Shown here in pieces: positions 47,135 through 60,704 of a stretch of 64,000 nt of DNA. A model generated the notes under the pieces. It worked only from the letters and a program-made list of their open reading frames with translations. It had not been told where the DNA came from and made no database searches. The DNA is taken from assembly GCF_000701485.1 (NCBI RefSeq), contig NZ_KL370785.1, positions 1-64,000 of the forward strand, written 5' to 3'. This DNA is from Mycoplasmopsis sturni DSM 22021. Its GTDB lineage: Bacteria; Bacillota_I; Bacilli_A; Mycoplasmatales; Metamycoplasmataceae. The position numbers and the translations under genes are program-made. The first letter of the stretch is position 1; the number at the start of each line of letters is the position of its first letter.

Positions 47135-50100
47135 TTATTTTTTATTTTTCCTTTTAGCAAGCGCAATAATAATCGCTAAAACTAAAGATGAATTAGTAGC
47201 TAAAAAGATTCATCATAAAAATCCCATATTTTCATATGCAATTCTAAGTTCGTTAAAGTTTTTCATTAAAGCACTTTCTAAAACATTTGAAATATTATCA
47301 AATTTAAGTTTTGAGAGTTCACTCCAAATACTTTGCAATAATTGATTATCATCAGCACGTCCTGCTAAAATTTTTCCAAAGTATTGAATTTCATTTAATG
47401 TTTTTGCAAAATCATTGTACTTATTAAAATCGCCACGCTTATTAAGATCATCAATAAATTTATTAAAGTGTTCTTTTTGGGCTGCTCTTAAAGCTTCAAC
47501 TAAAGCCATTTCATCTTCACCTTGAGCTTGGTATTTTTTAAGCGAAGAATTAATTTGGTTAATTAAGTCATTAAGTTTTGGATATTGAGAAGGATTTAAA
47601 AACTTAATGTCTTTGATTTTTTTCTCTAATTTTTCTTTAATTTCTTGGTAATTAGGATCTTCAATTGAAGAATTTCGATATTGTTCAAGAGCACTAACTA
47701 GATCATGATATTGTCCAATAGCATCTTTGGTTTGAATAAAGTCCTTGGTTTTAACTTCTAAATCATCAAGATGTTTAGCTAAATCGTTAATATCATCAAT
47801 TAATTTTGGATTATTGCTATTAAAGTATTGGTTCGCTTTATCAATAAGTTCGTTAACTGAATCTGAAATATCTTTGGCTTTAGCAAGTTCAGTTAAAATA
47901 TCTTTTTCACTAACTTGATTATGAATATCTTCTTTAATTTGTGGTTTTTCAGATTCAATAAGTCCATCTAAATTATCAATAATATCATCAATTACACGGT
48001 CGTGTTCTGACTTGATTTTATCAATTAAGTCTTGAATTTGATCTTTATTAAGGTTTGCATCCGTATTATCATTGATTGCTTTACCATTGATTGTATCAAG
48101 CCCATCTTGAATTGCTTTTTCAAAAGCATTTTGAGCTTCTTTTGAAGCATTTTCTTCAAAGGCTGATTCTTTGGTAAGTTGTGAAGTAGTATCGATAATT
48201 TCTTTTAACTCATTCATTTTATCATTAAGATCTTTTGCTTGATCTTGCAAGTCAGTAATTGATGATTGATTTTCAGAAAGTTCATCATCATGAAGTGGAG
48301 TTTTTGTAATTTGATCTTTAAAGTGTTCTTTTTGATCTTTATTAAGATCTTGGTTTTCTAAAATTGAATTCACAACATCTTTTTTAGCTTGATTATCTTT
48401 TTGAGCTTGCTCTCAAATTTTATCGGCATCTTCTGGATTTTCGGTATTTTCTAGTTGATTTTTAAACTTATCTTTTTCTTCTTTTGATAAATATTCTAGC
48501 TCATCAATTTTATCTTGAAGTCCGCTTATTTGACCTTTAAATTGTTCCATTTGTTCAAGTAAATCATTAATAATTGTATTAATTTGATCTACTTGTGCTT
48601 TGGTTCAATTTGCTTTATGATCATTTGCTTGTGCATTTGAATTTTCAGGTTTAGTTACGCTAGAATCTCAAAGATCTTCAATATTATTGTTAGTTGAAGC
48701 AATGTCACTTCTATTTTTTTGAAGAGCTTTAGAAGCATTAATTGCTTGATCATAAAGATCTTTGAATTTTTTCGGTGCATTTTTGTATTTAGCTTCACTA
48801 TGAATTTGTTGCTGATCTGCAACAAGTTGTTGGTTGCTTTCCATTGATTGATCAAGATCATGAGCCCGATCAGTTACTTGTTGTGGTGTTTCTAATTCAG
48901 GTTTTGAATCTTTAATACCTTGATAAATTGGGGTGTTTGGAATAATTGAATTAATAATTTCTTGAGTAATAGCATCTTTTTGATCTTGATTTAAATGAGG
49001 ATAATTTTGATCAAGATTGTTAATTAAATCTTTTTTAGTTTCTTTAATACGATTAGCAATTTCAACTTGCTTTTGAATCTCTTCAATTGAAGTAGCATTT
49101 TTAACATTTTCATAAAGCTGATCTTGCTCTTCTTTTGAAAGATATGGATTATTTTTGAAACTTGATTCAGATTTTAATTTTTCAAGTGTTTGATCTATTA
49201 AATTATTTAACTGATCAATTTGTTCTTTATTTCAATTATTATCCGATGGTTTTTGCACTCCTGAATTTCATCCAGGAATATTAATTGAATCTTGATCATA
49301 TTGATTTTCTTTTATTTTATTTGCAATATCAATTAACTCATCATAAATAGATTTGGTTCCCTCAGTAGCATCACCATATTTTGAAAGATCATTTTTAATT
49401 GATTGATCTTCATTTAAATGTTCATACAGCTCTTTCATTGAATTATTAAGATCTGTAGCACGTTGTTCAACTTCTAAGTAGTTTTCAACTTGTTGACCTT
49501 CTTGAATTTTGCTTTGAGCCTCTTGAGTAATTGAATCTGGCGAATCATCTTCAAGGATTGATTTGACAATATCAGTTCTAACTTGATCTTTTTGTGAATT
49601 ATTTAAATATTCATAAGTATGATCCATAGCTGGATTTGCACTTACTTCATTGTATAAGTCTTCTTTTTTCTTATTGATTTCTTCTGCTTTATTAAGCACA
49701 TTATTATAATCATTAATTTCATTATTTGAAGTTTTATCTGGATTATCAGCGCGAGCTTTTAAAGCTTCTTTTTCTTCATCAGAAAGATATGACATCTCAT
49801 CGATTTGTTGTTTAACATAATCTAATTTATTAAGATTTTTCAAAATTTCATTTTTTACATCATTAAGCAACTGGGTTAACCCTTTAACTTGATCCGCACT
49901 TCAATCAGCATGTGTATCATCTTCAGAAGCTTGAGGAAGAGAAACATTATCTTGAGAATTTGGACTATTTGTCGCTTTATTTCAAGCATAATGTTCAATT
50001 CCATTAACTGAAGATTTATTTGCTTCAAGATCCTTAGCGTTATTAATTAAATTTTCGTAAAGTTCTCTAACTGAATTTGGAATTTTATTGTAATTTCTAT

Positions 50101-53100
50101 TTCTTTTTAAAATAGAATCAGCATCGACAATTCTATGTAATTGATCCATTGCATTATTTAAAATGATGGCCTTGTCTACAATTGACTGAGTTGATGCATT
50201 GGTTGAATTTGGAACTTCTTTTTGGTTAGAATGAAGAATTTCTTTTTGACGTTCTTGTTTTTGTTTGTCATTTAAGTAATTTAAATTATCAATACTTTCA
50301 AAAGCTTCTTTCTTTTGAGTATTAACGTTATTTAAATCTAACTGAATAGCATCAATTGCTTGATCTGCTTGGTGGTAGAATTGATCATTTTGCTCAATTG
50401 TGTTTTCTTGATTTGCAGTGTTGTCTTTAAATTGTTGAATTTGTTCTTCTAATTGCTTGATGTAGTTTGCTTTTTCATCTTGTGATCAATAATTATTATT
50501 TGTTCGAGCTGCTTCAAGAGTATCATTTGGCAAGTTTAATATATTTTTTATTTCATTAACTTTTTCTGTTAGCACTTCTAAATATGTTTTGTAATTGTCA
50601 AATACCACTTTTGTAGTATCAATTATAACAAGATCACTTTGTTTTTTAGCATTAATTTGTTCATCACTTAGGTTTTCGAAACCTAATTGAGAAAGCATGC
50701 TACTTTTATCTTGAGTATTAGATAATTCAGCATCTTTAATGCCATATAACATGCTATTTTCTTTATTTGTTTGGTAAGTATGCGTAACTGTAATAGTTCC
50801 ATGTGTATTATCTCTAATATACTCTTTCATTTGTGGTTGAACATAATTTGGTGTTTTATTTAATGTTTCTTGAGTATCTTGGAAACCAATATCGCTATTA
50901 GGTATATTTGTTGTATCTGTAGGAAGATATGGTCTTCTTTGCTCTGAAGTTTTAACATTATGAATGCTATCTTTAACAAGATTTTTAAGACTTTCAAGTC
51001 TTTGGTGCTCTGTTTGGAAATCACTCACTGTTGCATAGAATTTTTGCGATACTGGTAATAAATTATCACCATTAGCGTGATCTTCGTCTTTATCAATTAA
51101 ATAATAAGCAACAATTGTTCGACCATTAATTTCATCATGAGCAACAACTTTTGGTAAGTATTGTTGGTATTGTGAATATAAATGACCTTCAATACTTTCA
51201 GGAGTAATAACTACTCAATTAGCTGAAATTTCTGAATGAGCATCTTTAATTGAATCTTTAATATTTAAAGTATATTGATTTGGATCTTGGGTTTGCTCTT
51301 GGTTAGCTGTTATTGTTGCTTTTACCGAATCATCTTTAAAGACAACACTTGCAGCATCTTTAAATCCGTGAGTTTTAAATTGTTCAATAACATGTGTGTA
51401 ATTAGTTTTAAATCCACTAATTTGATTATTATTGGTAATTTGTGGGTTTTTTGCTTTTAATTGGTTGTTATTATCTGAATCTTGGGTTAACCCATTTACC
51501 GTTGAAGAAAGTTTAAACTGTACATCAATAGTTCCGTCTTTAGAATTTTTTGTCAGAGTAATATTTTCTGCTTTAATGCTTGCATCAGGATGTCCATTAT
51601 TTAATTTAGCTAATTCTTGATTTAAAGCCTCTACAATCATTTGCTCTGTAATATCTTTAACTAATTTATCTGATTTATTATCAATTAAGTCATTAATTGT
51701 ATCACCACGGATTAATTGTTTTAACAACTCATTTAAACGTTGTTTTTCAGTTACAAATCCAGTTAATTTTTTATTGTCATTTTTTACAAAATCATCTTGG
51801 TCTTTAAAATCTGGCCATTCAGAAGTAATTTTGAAGCCAACATTTGTTGAAGATGAATTATCAGCTGGATTTGTACTTGGTTCTCCAATAGGATTTGAAT
51901 TACTAAAAGGTTTATTTGAGCCACTTGGATTAACAAATTCAAGTCTTGTATGATCTTTAACAAATGTAATTTTTCCAGAAGAATCTTCTTCTTTTGTTCA
52001 ACCATTAGATGTTAAACTTTGATATAAGTTTGCTTCATCTAGCGTTGAATTATCAGTATAAGGAGTAGAACCTTTATTACTATAATCAAGAATATTTTTT
52101 ACATTCTCTAAAGCATCACTAAGTTCTTTATTAACTTGACTTGCAGTTACAAAACCAGTTGCATTTTGCGAAGTACTGTAATTTGTAGAAGTAATTTTTG
52201 GTTGCGTTTGTGTTGGAACTAAATTTGTTTTTGTTGATTCTAATTTATATTTAATGTTTTGAATTGTTCCATTTTCATTATCATATTGCGCTTCAAGATT
52301 AACTACCTTAACATCAGCTCCATTTTGGTTATCAAATCATTGTTGAATTTTTTGAAGCAATCTTGTAGGTGCATTTTGATTATCTTGATCTTCTTTTGAA
52401 TTAATTCAATCAACCGTGTGTTTTTTATCTTCTGAATTTAAAACGGTATTTGTACTATTTGCCTCATAATCAATTTTTGGCACATTAATACCATTACTTC
52501 TTGGGTCCTTAGTTAAAATTCAATCTAAACGATTTGCTTCTGTAGCAAAATCGCTAATCATTGTATTAGGAACTGGATTAGTTTGAGTTGTATTAGCGAA
52601 ATCTCCTTGATGAGTTTTAATATCATAACTAATTTTAACTGTACCATCTTGAGCATTTACGTCGCTAAATCTGATATTTGTTAAAACTCCGTTTTGACCT
52701 TCATTATATCACTCACCTGGATTTGGACCTTGTTTTCAACCATCAGGTAGCTTAAGTTCTGAAATATTAAATTCATCAGCAGAATAACGAACTTTTTGCA
52801 TTTTAAGATTTGTTTGATAATCAATTGTTAATGATCGAGCAAGCTGAGTTAATCTTTGTTGTTCTTCTTTAATTGTTTTAAAACCATTAATGTTTTGCTC
52901 GGTTCTATCTTTAGAATGTACATCAATTAAGTTTTCTTTAGTAGATTTAAGATTAAAGGTAATTGTTGGAATTTCCCCAGTATCTTGGTTAAATTTACCT
53001 ACATTTAAATTATCAATTTCTGCGTAAGAATTTTCGTGAGTTTTACCGTGATCCTTTAACCAATCATTGACAATTTTCTTAATTTCATTTTGAAATTCTT

Positions 53101-56100
53101 GTGTTACATTATTTTGTTCATCAAAAATTTTCTTTGATCTATCAATCTTACCATTGAAAAGAGTTTGTAAGAAAGGTAATTGATCAAGAACACCATTAAG
53201 TCTTTGTTGCTCTGTTTTAAATCCATCAATAGTAGCTTCTTGTGATTTTTTAATATCTGAAAAACCTAATTTTGTTGTAGAAACCTCAAAACTAAGTTTT
53301 GTATTTCCGGTTTTTGGATCTGTACTTACAAAATCTAGGATTTTTAAAGTCGCTTTCTCACTTGCTTTTTGGTAAGTTCCATCAGATTGCTTAATTCATC
53401 CTTGTTCATTAAGTTTTTGATCAAGTGAGTTTTTTTGCAATTCGCTTGTACTATAGTAAACATGGTCTTGTTTTCCTTGGTAATCTCAAGAAATTCCATT
53501 AGCAAGTTCATAAATACGGTTTTGTTCCTTGGTTGCTGTATTAAATCCGTTAATTTGTAAGTTTTGTTTTTCTTTTGAAGAAACAACATTTGTTGCTCCT
53601 TCAATTTTTGATTTAAGTTTAAATCCTATATTATCTAAACTTCCATTTTCATCATTTGCAACAGATGTAAAACTATCAGTGTCAATTTCAGCATTATGTC
53701 CATGATCACTTAATCATTTATTTAATTTTTCAATTAAATGATCTTTATTAGCTGATGCTTTTTGATCAAGCTCTTCATCGCTAAATAATTTCGATCTGTT
53801 AGCAAGGGTTAAATTATTTAAATTAGAAATATTATCAAGAATTTTGTTTAAACGATTAACTTCGGTATCAAAACCTGAAATTGTAGTATGCTCAGAAGCA
53901 GGGATTTCTTTAGAAGCATTTGAATAATTTTCTTTAGTAGAAGAAATAGTGTATTTTAACTTAATTGCTCCAGTTTGAGGATCAACTGAATCAACAGTCA
54001 TATCCGTAATTTTAGCGTTATTTTGAGTGCTTACTCAATAAGGTTTTTGTGAAGCTTCATCAATGTGCTTTTCAAAACCTGCAATAGTTAAATTATTAAC
54101 ATTAAGATTTTCTTGATCTTTTTTATAAGGGATAATTTGACCTTTTCCTAAAAAATCAAAACTAAGTTGATTTGCTAATTCTTCTAATCTATGAGTTTCA
54201 TTTTCTGTTGTTCAGAAATTAGAAATAGTTTGTTCACTTGCTGCATTTTGTTTTGAAGATTTAACAGGGATATTATTTGCTTGGTTTACTTTTGTTGATG
54301 AAAGTTTATATTTAACATTTAACGTTCCATTTGAATTGTTTGGCGTTAATTCAACATCCTCAGGAAGAACTTTCATTGATTCAGAAGAAACTTTCTCAGT
54401 TAGTTTTTGAGCAATTTGCTCTTTTGTAATTTCTGAAGGAGCTTTTGATTTTTCTTCTTGTGTAAGTAAATTAGCAATTGTTTGACTACTATCTAAAGAA
54501 TCCATTTTCTTGTCTAAACGATTTTGTTCAGTATCAAAACCAGTGATTTTTTTAGTAAATTGCTCTGATATATTTGTGAAATTTTCTCTTGTTGAAGTTA
54601 ATGTATAAGCAACATCAATTGATCCATCAATTGGGTTTTTGTTTTGAATTGAAGTTAAAGTTAATTTTGCATGATCTTTTTGATATGTATTAGTTTGATT
54701 TGGAACCTTAGTTCATCCTTCAGTTACTAAAATATTTTCAAGAGATAACTCGCTGTCTGAGTAAGGAATGATTGATGCTTTACCGTTGTAATCTAAATTA
54801 ACAACTTGTGCTTTTAATTCATTACGAACTTGAGTTTCTGTTTTAAACCCTGTAATTTGCCCAGCGCTTGTGGCATTCTCACTAGTTTCGTTTTGAAGAG
54901 AAACATCTGAATCAGTAATTGTTGATTGTAATTTATAAGTAATTTGATTAATTTGTCCACTTGCATTATCAACTTGGTAATGGATATCTTTTACTTTTGC
55001 CTTATTTCCACTAAATTTTTCATTAAGTTTTTGTTCCAATGTTAAAGATGCACTTTGAGCACTAATATCTGACTTGTTATCAAATAAAGATTCTAAATTA
55101 GCGATATTTTGTGCATTTGAAATTAAGCCATTTAATCTCTCTTGTTCAGTTTTAAAACCACTAATTACATTTTCGCTTGATTTGCTAATAGAGCTAAATC
55201 CATCACGAGTACTTTGAACACTAAAAAGAACTTTAACTGTTCCTGTTACTGCGCTTGCCTCTGAAAAACTAATATTAGTAATTTTAGCCTCTTGAGAACT
55301 AGATACTCAAGTTATACCATTATCGTTAGTTGTTCATCCTTGTCTAGAAAGTGAATTATGAAGTATTAGATGAGAATTGTTAGTTTCTAAATTTGACTTA
55401 CGATAAGGAATAACCGAAGCTTTATCATTATATTCTCACTGGATCGCACTTGAAATACTATTTATTCTAGCTTGTTCAAGATCTCTGGTATTAAATCCAG
55501 TTACTGTTTTCGCTGCTGTTTTATTATTAGAAACAACTTTTGGAGTTGTTACTTTTGTTGATTCTAATTTATAAGATACATTTTCAATAGTACCATTTGC
55601 CTCATTAATATTCAAACTTAAATCATTAACTTGAGCATCAAGATTTTTTTCTCTTAATTTTGCATTAATTCTATTTTTTAGTTCTTGTTCAGAAATTGTT
55701 GAAGAAAGTTTCTTTTTCTCTTCTTCTGTAAAAAGATCATCTAAATTAGGAAGTTGATTTTCATCGGCTACAATTCGATCTAAACGCTTTGTTTCTGTAT
55801 CAAATCCTTCAATATTTTTGCCTTGTGGACTATTTGCTTTTACTTCAGTAAAGTTATCCTTTGTTGAATGCACTTCATATGTTATAGGAACAATTCCAGT
55901 TACTGGATCTGGTTTTCCAAAATTAATATTTGTAATTTTGGCTTGTTGATTTGCATTAGTTCAATTTTGCCCATTATCAGATTTAACTCAACCCTCAGGT
56001 AAGGTCAGTTCATTTTTACTTAAATCAGATTCTTGATAAGGAATTTTGTTTGATTTATTAGCGTAATCAAAATTTAGGCTTGTAGCTAAATTACTAATGC

Positions 56101-59100
56101 GTTGCTCTTCCTGTCTTTGAAGTTCTTCACCATTTAAATCATTGTATGCTTTAACTAATTTAGCATTAAGTGCTTCAATATCATTTGCATCATAATATTT
56201 TTCGGAATAGTTTGTTGAACTAGAGTTTTGCTGATAAACATTTTGTGGGATTTTGTTTGTATCATTTGGTGTTTCTATTGCTACTTCCGAAACTTTAGAA
56301 GCTTCTACAACCGCATTATCAAAGGCGGTTTTTAATTCACTAGAAGCTTTTTGATATTTAATCTTATTAAAGACAAAATTATCATGTGTAGGGGTATTTG
56401 CATATTGTCCAAAACTTCTTTTAAGCTCATCATTTTTAGTTTTAATACTGTTTAATTTATTATTAAAATCAGATTCTTTACTAAATGAATTTCGATTAGC
56501 AACAAGATCATCTTTAAATGCTTGTAATAATTCTCATATAAGTTGATCTTTTTGAGCTTGGTTAATTTCTTTTGCAGAATGTGCATCAAGAATATTTTGA
56601 TAAATATTTTTAAATGTAGGTTCTAAAATCGATTTAAAACGATTTTTTAGAGATTCAATATCATTTTTTGTTGTCTTTTTATTAGCCTCAGCATCATAGT
56701 AACTAATTAATTCAGTCTTTACAGAATAAGTACCATCTTGAGATTTTGTTGAAGAATTATATTTCTTATTTGTCTCACTAATTTTATTACCAAGATTATT
56801 AATTGCATCTAAAACTTCAGCACGCGAAACAACTTTAGCAATTTCTCTTTGTCTTTCGTCAAAATTTTCTAATTGTTTGTATTTATCTTGATTTTGTAAA
56901 TTACTAATTTTTGCTTTTTCAGCATTTTTGTCTTGAGTACTTAAATGAGATAAAGAATCAATGGTACTTTTGGCATCTTCATAATCTTGATTAAGTGCTT
57001 TGTATTTGCTAGTAAGATTGCTATTTTCTGCTAAATGATTATTTAAACTAGTAACTAACTCATTAACTTTTGCAGTTGTTAATTCACTATCGTTAACTGT
57101 ATTTGAGTTGTATTTTGTATTAAATTGATCTATTAATGTTTTAACTTGATCATACTCTGTTTTAAACTCATTATATTTTTGATTGCTATTTTTTCTTAAA
57201 GGTTCATATTTTTGTTGAGTTGTTACAGGAGTGTATTTTGTATAAAGCTCTTGTAATTGATTTTTAAGATTTTTTGCATTTTCAATAGCTTTCATTAAAT
57301 CATCAGCTTCTTGTCTACTATTTGATCTTAAAAGTTTATTAATAAGGGCTTCTTTAGTTTTAGCAGAAATTCCATCTAATCCATTAATTTTTTGAATTCT
57401 TGTTTGAACAAACTCAATTGGTGTTTGATTTTGATCAATTCAAGCACCACTTTCTTTATACGAATTCTTATTTAAACTATTTAAAGCTTCTTTGGCCGTA
57501 TCTATTTGTTGTTTACTATTTGTAACAAAATTAGTAGTTTCTACACCTTTATTAAATTCTAAATTCGAATTTTCATTTAACTCATTTGTTCTAAGTCCGT
57601 TAATACTATTTTTAAAGTTATTTTTAGAAGTTTCACTAGAAAAAGCATAATTAATAGCATCAAGCATATTAATTTGCTCTTGTGTTTTAGTTTGTGCACT
57701 ATTTGCTTGTTCAAATGCTGACTGTGTAAAGTTAGATTTATTGAATCTATTATTTACAATATCTTTTGCTAATTCTACTTTTGGTTTAATATCTTTGATA
57801 TCATGGATAGTTTGACGAATATCTCTAACTGTTTTATCTCAATAATCAACCCGACTTAAATTATCACCTGTTCCTGTATAAAAATGCTCTTTGGTCCAGT
57901 CATTAGCAATCCCATCTTTAACTTCTTCTTTTTGAGTAGCATTTAAAACATCTTGTGCACCATAAGTTAAAGTACTATAAGTATTACCTGTTTGTCCGTT
58001 TTCTAAGTTTTTAGTAAAAGGTAATTCTTTAATTGTTTCTAGCTTTTTACTTCCGGCTTTACTTCATTTTAAATCAGCAAAGGTATTAAATCTAAAGTCT
58101 GGATTAAATAAAGTTGAAGTATTTTGAATATAAGTACCAGTTGGGTTATTAGTTGAGTTTGCATTAGTACTTCTGGTTGAATAATTTTTATAAAGATCAT
58201 TAGAACTATAATCAAAGAAATCAGCTAGATGCCAATCGGTAGGCTCAATAATTTCTACTTTATATTTTTGTCAATCATTTAAATCTCTTGCGGTTTTTAA
58301 TTCAATTCCTGTTTGATTTTTATCTTTTAAACTATTTAAATTTGCAGTAGCTGTATACTTAATTTGCAATTTTTTATCTGTACTTGCAGTATCAGTAAAG
58401 TTATAAACTTTTGCTTTATCAATTACCTCTGCAGGAATTTCCGCAATAGTTTTATTTCCAAATTTAAGTCTATATCCCAACCCTTTTGGTAAATATCTAA
58501 AATCAGAAAAAGTATCATTTTCAGAATAAACATTTTCATTTACATCAAAAGAAAAAACTCTTTTTTCATCTCTAAAAAAGAATAAAGCATCCGTTCCTAC
58601 GGTTGACTTATTAATATTTTCATCATAATTACCATAACCATGTTCTAAAGCTGCTGCCGCAAAAACACCAGATTTAGTGTTATTAAATAAAGTCAAATCA
58701 CCATCAAGTAGTGCATCATTATTTTCTGTTTCAAAATCAACAATAATAGTAGGTACATAGTCTGAATCTCAAAAGTTTTTACTTCCACCGTTTCTTCAAA
58801 AACTTACTTCCCCTTGAAAAAAAGCTCCAGCATTATTAATTTGTTCATGCAAAAAAGTTTTGTTAAAAAGCTCAGAGTCAGTATTTTGGAAAGTTCTAAT
58901 AACCGAAAGCGATCTTCCGCTTGATTCGTTATCATACCCATTACCATTGTTTTTTACTCCATAGAAAATATTCTTAATTGTATTTTTAAAATATGTTTTA
59001 TTTTCTAAGTTAGCTCCATAATACCTTCAATTGACTAGTTTAAGTCTATTAGAATTATTTGGACCATAAACATCATAATTAGGATTTGTGAAATTTTCAA

Positions 59101-60013
59101 CATTACCTTGCTGTCCCATTTCATTAACATTGTTGCCACTTAATTTAAGAGTTTCTTTATGAACAGAAAAATAACTTCCACTTTGATTAAGTTTCTTATA
59201 AGTATTAAAATCACCATCATTTGGTCTTGATATGCTTGTATCAGGAATAATAGGTTTTTGATTAGAGTCTTCTAAAAAATTATAAATTCTTCCTTTGATA
59301 TCAGAACCATCATCTTGTCTTAAGATAATATTATCTTGGTAACCTGTATTTATATCTTTACTTCTATAAACTAAAGAAACCTTTAAAGAGTTAGGTTTAA
59401 TTTTTAAATCTTTTGAGATAAAAAATCCAAACTTAAGATTTGGCCTACCAATTGCATATATAGATGCACTTCCGTTTCCGTCTCCATTTCCTGATGATAA
59501 ATCATTTGGTAAATAGAAATTATTAACGGTTATTTTTCATCTTCGTGTTTTAACTGCGTTGTTATTATTTTCTCTATAAATATCATTAATTTGGTTTATA
59601 TGGGTATAACTTTTGTTATCAATTGGGGCATTACCATCTAAAGTTACTTCTTGTAAATTTATCCAGTTTTTTACTTTATTGTTTTCTCCTAATTGTCGAT
59701 CTGAGTTCTTTTCATAACCAAGTCCACGAACATAAGCAAATGATTTTCCATTAAATCACATTCTTTGTTCTCCGTTAATAGCAGGAAATGTTTGAAATTT
59801 ATCCACAGGAAAATTATTTGAGTTAGCTTCAGATTTATTTCTTCAAATATTTAAATATTCATTATCTTTATAACTTATATACCATCATTTATCAGCTGGA
59901 TTTTCTTGTTGTTCACTAGTGTTTGGTGTTGCCGAAAGAGCGACAAAAGTTACTCCTGACACCGTTAGTGTGGAGGAACTTAAAAGTAATAGTATTTTTT
60001 TATTCTTTTTCAT
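47135..60013 (-). CDS. Giant gene C: mosaic GA-module surface protein (~4292 residues)
   Basis: This is a single frame with TGA as Trp, all segments in one phase. AAGGAG lies 5 bases before the ATG at 60013. Residues 1 to ~1290 match gene B closely: signal MKKNKKILLLLSSSTLT; RRWKIT-NN-YLP; FRYLPKGLGYR-KFG; KYEPLRKNSNQKYNEF. From about residue 1295 the protein switches to GFKTE-type modules (about 16) in the same order as part of gene A, then GA-type super-repeats with W-x-x-(E/A)Q-(V/I) starts near 49905, 49233 and 48605. It ends with the conserved C-terminal region and the FLWW...FLATNS...LAKR anchor. It is likely a long surface protein able to bind host proteins through its GA modules; this is inferred from the family. 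Confidence 0.85.
51000..56120 (-). repeat. About 16 lipoprotein-associated-domain-like modules in gene C
   Basis: GFxTE-x-x-RL motifs recur about every 330 bases. Several modules pair one to one with consecutive modules of gene A: 55.4-55.9 kb with 27.6-27.9 kb, 54.7-55.0 with 26.8-27.2, 54.2-54.5 with 26.3-26.7, and 53.7-54.0 with 25.8-26.1. The array is therefore colinear with part of gene A and not an independent expansion. Confidence 0.75.
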
Positions 60014-60095
60014 TTTTCTCCTTAAAATTACTATGTTTTTGTTATGTTTTTATTTATGTTATTAATTAATTGAAATTAATTCCTTTTTTAAAAAA

Positions 60096-60136
60096 ATTTT
60101 ACAAAAAAAAAAAAAAAAAAAAAATTTAAGTTTCAA
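60096..60136 (-). promoter_or_regulatory. Possible slippage-controlled promoter of giant gene C
   Basis: On the minus strand a TTGAAA (60136-60131) and a TAAAAT (60101-60096) bracket the 22-base T run. The spacing is 29 bases, too long for a normal promoter, so shortening of the run could switch transcription on. This is inference; another promoter nearer the gene is possible. Confidence 0.35.
60103..60124. repeat. 22-base poly-A (poly-T on the gene C strand)
   Basis: This is an uninterrupted run of 22 A residues, 90 bases upstream of gene C. On the gene C strand it follows TGAAACTTAAA, sharing TGAAACTT with the run upstream of gene A. Confidence 0.8.
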
Positions 60137-60660
60137 AATATATATAAAAATAAAAACATATAAGAATCTTCTATTAGAAATTTTCATACATCATATATAA
60201 TCATTTATGCCTTTAACATCATCATAACAATAATAAAATTCAACCCTATTCATTTGTGTTATTTTTAAACAACACAATAATGTGGTATTGAAATTTTTGG
60301 TATCTCTACTTAATTTTTACCTTTCAATTCTCGAAATGACGAAATGAAAAAATAAAAAACATTAATTCAACCCATAATACAAAAAATATCAAAATTGATC
60401 TAAATAATTTTTAACTTTTAAATATAAAATTCAATTCTTGGATTATTTAAAATAATAGATACATAAAAATAAGTATGAAAAAATATAAATCTAAATAAAC
60501 ATAAACAAGAAATAAAAAATAATAAAAAGCGATAATAATTCTTTGAAAATATCATGTTTTTAAAAAATATAAATAAAATATGTTCAATAAAAAATAATAA
60601 AAAAATATAATTAATTAAAAAACATTAAAAAAGACATTTTAAAAACTTCAATAATTAATC
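60137..60660. other. Noncoding A+T-rich divergent spacer
   Basis: About 520 bases between divergent gene C and the PEBP-like gene. No frame is credible as a gene on either strand, and I saw no RNA fold apart from the hairpin just downstream. Confidence 0.5.
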
Positions 60661-60662
60661 GA

Positions 60663-60694
60663 TAGGAGCGGGTTAATCATCTTTGTCTAACCCA
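60663..60694 (+). promoter_or_regulatory. Leader hairpin with upstream AGGAG before the PEBP-like gene
   Basis: TAGGAG (60663-60668) is followed by GGGTTA...TAACCC (60670-60693 region), a 6-bp hairpin. The ATG lies 12 bases past it and has no ribosome site of its own. The hairpin might bring the distant AGGAG close to the start, or control translation. Confidence 0.35.
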
Positions 60695-60704
60695 AAATAT
60701 AAAA

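Noticed and set aside
60670-60693. Transcription terminator
   Set aside because: The stem is only 6 bp, lacks a T run and lies 12 bases before a start codon; a leader hairpin is the better reading.
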